The position numbers and the translations under genes are program-made. From NCBI RefSeq assembly GCF_024448695.1, contig NZ_JAMOHY010000029.1, positions 1-37,402 of the forward strand: a DNA stretch of 37,402 nt. The letters are read 5' to 3'. The notes under the pieces are model-generated. The model made no database searches. It saw only the letters and a list, made by a program, of their open reading frames with translations, and was not told the DNA's origin. Origin of the DNA: Stutzerimonas stutzeri (GTDB lineage: Bacteria > Pseudomonadota > Gammaproteobacteria > Pseudomonadales > Pseudomonadaceae). Positions 36,101 to 37,402 of the stretch are shown here, one piece after another (position 1 is the stretch's first letter; each line of letters starts with the position of its first letter).

Positions 36101-36934
36101 CGCGATACGCTGGGTACTGTCACAGCAGAGGAGTTCAAGGTCGCTTACGGCGGGAAGCCGATGTTCACCGCAGCGTCCAGCAAGGATACCGCGGCCCAGT
36201 CAATTACCGCCGCGCCTACTCTTATCCGTCATCCAAGCCGCATGGGTTATCTGGTGATCTTCGGCACCGGTAAGTTCTTCGAGGCAGAGGACAAAGATGG
36301 CGTCAAAACCCACGCCCAAAGCATCTATGGGATATGGGACACCAAAACCCGCGCAGAGAGCACCAGCGCATTCACCATCCAGCGGACTGACGATGAAGCC
36401 AGTGGTCACTTGGTGAAACAGACGATCATCGAACAATTAACTGGAACCTATACCCAAGGCGGGACCAACCCGGCTCGCACGATCTCGAATAATCCTGTGC
36501 AATGGACCACGTCCAATGCCGATGGCGTTGTCAGCGTTAATAAGTATGGCTGGTATCTGGATCTGGCAGTAAACGAGGACAAGTTCGAAGGCGAGATGCT
36601 GATCGAGAAAATGTCCCCCCTCGGCCAGACCATTTTCTTCCAGACTTTGGTCCCCAACGATGACCCATGTGCCGATGGCGCCAGTAACTGGACCTATGCA
36701 CTCAATCCCTTTACCGGCGGCAAGACTCTATTCCATGCTTTCGACCTCAGGCACGTCGACAGCAATAATGTTGTACATGTCGTAAGCGGTATCAAACAGG
36801 ACGGTGAAGGCGGCATTACCATTTCACAGAATCCCGACAGCGGTTTCGAAGCCTGCACCGGCCTGGTATGCCAGACGATTTACCCGGACCCATCCAGCAT
36901 TGGCCGCCAATCCTGGCGAGTAATAGGTAATTGA
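33110..36934 (+). CDS. pilY1: Type IV pilus tip adhesin PilY1
   Basis: 1274 residues from the ATG at 33110 (GAAGAA upstream; a TTG at 33095 overlaps pilX). A signal peptide covers about 1-32. A metal-ion-dependent adhesion (MIDAS-like) motif DESGS lies at 53-57. The C-terminal beta-propeller (PilC/PilY family, with [16 protein letters not shown] and [25 protein letters not shown] repeats) has the calcium loop DYNADGVAD at 952-960, the position that controls pilus extension/retraction in P. aeruginosa. A second EF-hand-like loop, DSDGDGNLD, is at 983-991. Base composition is low in GC for the first roughly 700 residues and rises after. It is followed directly by pilE. Confidence 0.93.
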   Translation: MKGRQINSSTTFIMSIVAGTALMSAAMNLQAAVSQSPLSLTVGVPPNIIFTLDESGSMSWGFVPDAIESQVISGSTITRLYAAPEYNPMYYNPNIRYIAPPSFDTNGNKVELTTSFTSAPINGFRPNDGKLDLSDHYRPTGKEYRMPTGTHQRVNNPSDDFSVSISVSNGATERKTSAAGIEFKVTRSGSNYTCTIEQAGPVLDSSDFSCTRNNNTYTAITPAYYYLYDDSLAGSCDKTKTSCYKLVFARDSEKTNFAIWYSFYRTRALATLSATSLAFAQLSPTIRLGWQNLALCTSLNGGDTKNCKDNKFRQYDAQHKGQFYSWLKDVYFNSGTPLPAAMKKAGEFLKEDVAWHKFPNARVSSDKNTSDNTYACRPSYHILMTDGMWNATTGNPSSFRHDGIDINLPDGKKYIQQRPYQDDTSSTLADLAMHYWATDLNTKLDNRISPYFSDKEGTDTEKYWNAKNDPATWQHMSNFIMGLGLTSSMNASGLPWEGDTFSGGYKALLDGTKSWPKASSGSNNNVYDLWHAAINSRGEFFSVDSPDAMVSAFDEILNRIAERKSTAARPAISSGLVIDDTATSVSYQTTYASDENWSGDLKRFSKKLVKNADDQYVIENTQDWSAQKQLPTPGGRTIKISNENGAGTSKLKDFAIGNAGDPEIKGSLAYALNINPEVAGESADGKWQQRLSYLRGDRSNEGSNASDLRQRTAVLGDLYGSSPVVVSGARYLEGFANRLEGHIGSDGTVAPGDSSYSAFLAKINGTEEGATKRTGRVYVGGNDGMLHGFNAETGVEEFAFIPTAVFDKLNKLTGKNYSHQFYVDGSPVVADIYDGTKWRTILVGTLRAGGKALFALDVTTPGSEQLLWEFDASDIEDEAAVKPGYSFSTPTVARLHNGRWAVVTGNGYENGASDGKAALYVIDAVTGELTKSLEVSGTDGVANGLSSPVLADYNADGVADYAYAGDLQGNLWRFDLLPTENSDSDGDGNLDSGNPLSRDTLGTVTAEEFKVAYGGKPMFTAASSKDTAAQSITAAPTLIRHPSRMGYLVIFGTGKFFEAEDKDGVKTHAQSIYGIWDTKTRAESTSAFTIQRTDDEASGHLVKQTIIEQLTGTYTQGGTNPARTISNNPVQWTTSNADGVVSVNKYGWYLDLAVNEDKFEGEMLIEKMSPLGQTIFFQTLVPNDDPCADGASNWTYALNPFTGGKTLFHAFDLRHVDSNNVVHVVSGIKQDGEGGITISQNPDSGFEACTGLVCQTIYPDPSSIGRQSWRVIGN

Positions 36935-36936
36935 GC

Positions 36937-37374
36937 ATGGAGCAGCACAACAAAGGCTTTACCCTGATCGAGCTTATGATCGTGGTAGGCATCCTGGGAA
37001 TTCTCGCCGCGATCGCCTACCCCAACTATATGGAGTACATACAGCGCAGCAACCGAAGTGAGGGGCAGGCGCTACTTCAGGATGCAGCGGCGAGCCAAGA
37101 GCGATTCTTTGCGCAGAACAATAACTACGTAACCGCTGCCGCCGATATCGCAAAGCTGGGGCTGCGCGGCACCAGCGGCAGCACCGTCACGTCGGACAAT
37201 GGAAAATACACTTTGACCGTGGGCACTGTCGCCAACGATGGCGGCTATACGCTGACCGCCACACAGCACTTCGGTGATCCGGCTTGCGGCAACCTTACCT
37301 TGAACGCAATAGGCATCAAGGGCCGCAGTGCCACCGGTTCGGATGCCAAATCAGTGGAGCAGTGCTGGAAATAG
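36937..37374 (+). CDS. pilE: Minor pilin PilE
   Basis: 145 residues: leader MEQHNKG, then [24 protein letters not shown] with Glu5. The C-terminal part has a cysteine pair (PAC...EQC) that closes the D-region. The ATG at 36937 has AGGT upstream; a TTG at 36931 overlaps the pilY1 stop. There is no gene between pilY1 and this one, so the small pilY2 of P. aeruginosa is absent here. PilE is a minor pilin linking the tip complex to the major pilin. Confidence 0.88.
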   Translation: MEQHNKGFTLIELMIVVGILGILAAIAYPNYMEYIQRSNRSEGQALLQDAAASQERFFAQNNNYVTAAADIAKLGLRGTSGSTVTSDNGKYTLTVGTVANDGGYTLTATQHFGDPACGNLTLNAIGIKGRSATGSDAKSVEQCWK

Positions 37375-37376
37375 TT

Positions 37377-37402
37377 CGTAGCCTGGATTAGCGAAGCGTA
37401 AT
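37377..37402 (+). repeat. GGATTA...TAATCC hairpin repeat, copy 3 (cut by window end)
   Basis: CGTAGCCTGGATTAGCGAAG then CGTAAT matches the copy at 25720-25748 (AGCCTGGATTAGC) and the hairpin at 27811. The window ends inside the closing arm, so the full element is not seen. Confidence 0.6.

Noticed and set aside
1..37402. CRISPR array, prophage, toxin-antitoxin or restriction genes, tRNA or rRNA genes
   Set aside because: I found no regular short repeats with spacers, no phage-like or integrase genes, no cloverleaf-type or rRNA-type sequences that I could support; the window reads as ordinary chromosome.

Overview
The window looks like a chromosomal segment of a Pseudomonas-type gammaproteobacterium (Pseudomonas sensu lato, for example a stutzeri, mendocina or pseudoalcaligenes relative). 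Support comes from high GC, the gene set and local orders (fimT-fimU-pilVWXY1-pilE next to thiO; speA next to a SUI1-type factor gene; two PepSY genes before a BqsRS-like two-component system), REP/REPIN elements of the GTGGGAG...GCGAG type, and protein lengths. I saw no prophage, insertion sequence, CRISPR array, rRNA or tRNA.

Layout. 1-2.5 kb: a CopD-like membrane protein, a glycine-zipper protein, a DUF488 gene behind an ANR/FNR-type promoter, and a thioredoxin-reductase-like flavoenzyme. 2.6-7.8 kb: a TyrR-family regulator, then agcS (Na+/alanine-glycine symporter), sdaA (serine dehydratase) and phhB (pterin carbinolamine dehydratase). The space before agcS holds two near-identical TyrR-type palindromes, a perfect IHF consensus and a -24/-12 (sigma-54) promoter, in that order. 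8.0-13.3 kb: a leucine-type dehydrogenase and a giant fused indolepyruvate:ferredoxin oxidoreductase, divergent from an Lrp/AsnC regulator; together they could turn amino acids into 2-oxoacids and then acyl-CoA. 13.3-15.0 kb: a DUF192 protein and an RluA-type pseudouridine synthase among REP elements. 15.0-18.1 kb: three small PepSY proteins and a BqsRS-like two-component system with a BqsR-like operator. 18.2-23.5 kb: a small unknown gene and sbcDC nuclease. 23.6-25.6 kb: a diheme cytochrome c, an acyl-CoA thioesterase and a PhnA/YjdM-type protein. 25.8-29.7 kb: speA, yciH-type SUI1 factor and thiO, with dispersed repeats on both sides of speA. 29.8-37.4 kb: the minor-pilin operon of type IV pili, fimT through pilE.

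How parts work together. The agcS-sdaA-phhB unit, under a TyrR-like activator, is best read as amino-acid uptake plus serine-to-pyruvate catabolism; phhB is unexpected there because its usual partner phhA is absent from the window. The dehydrogenase/oxidoreductase/Lrp block is a second amino-acid catabolic module. The pilin cluster encodes the tip and priming complex of type IV pili. It has visibly lower GC from pilV into the first half of pilY1, returning to typical GC inside pilY1, which suggests allelic exchange. The most interesting non-coding signal is the agcS control region; the most interesting protein-level oddities are the altered GAFTGA loop of the regulator and the altered NADPH site of the reductase-like protein.
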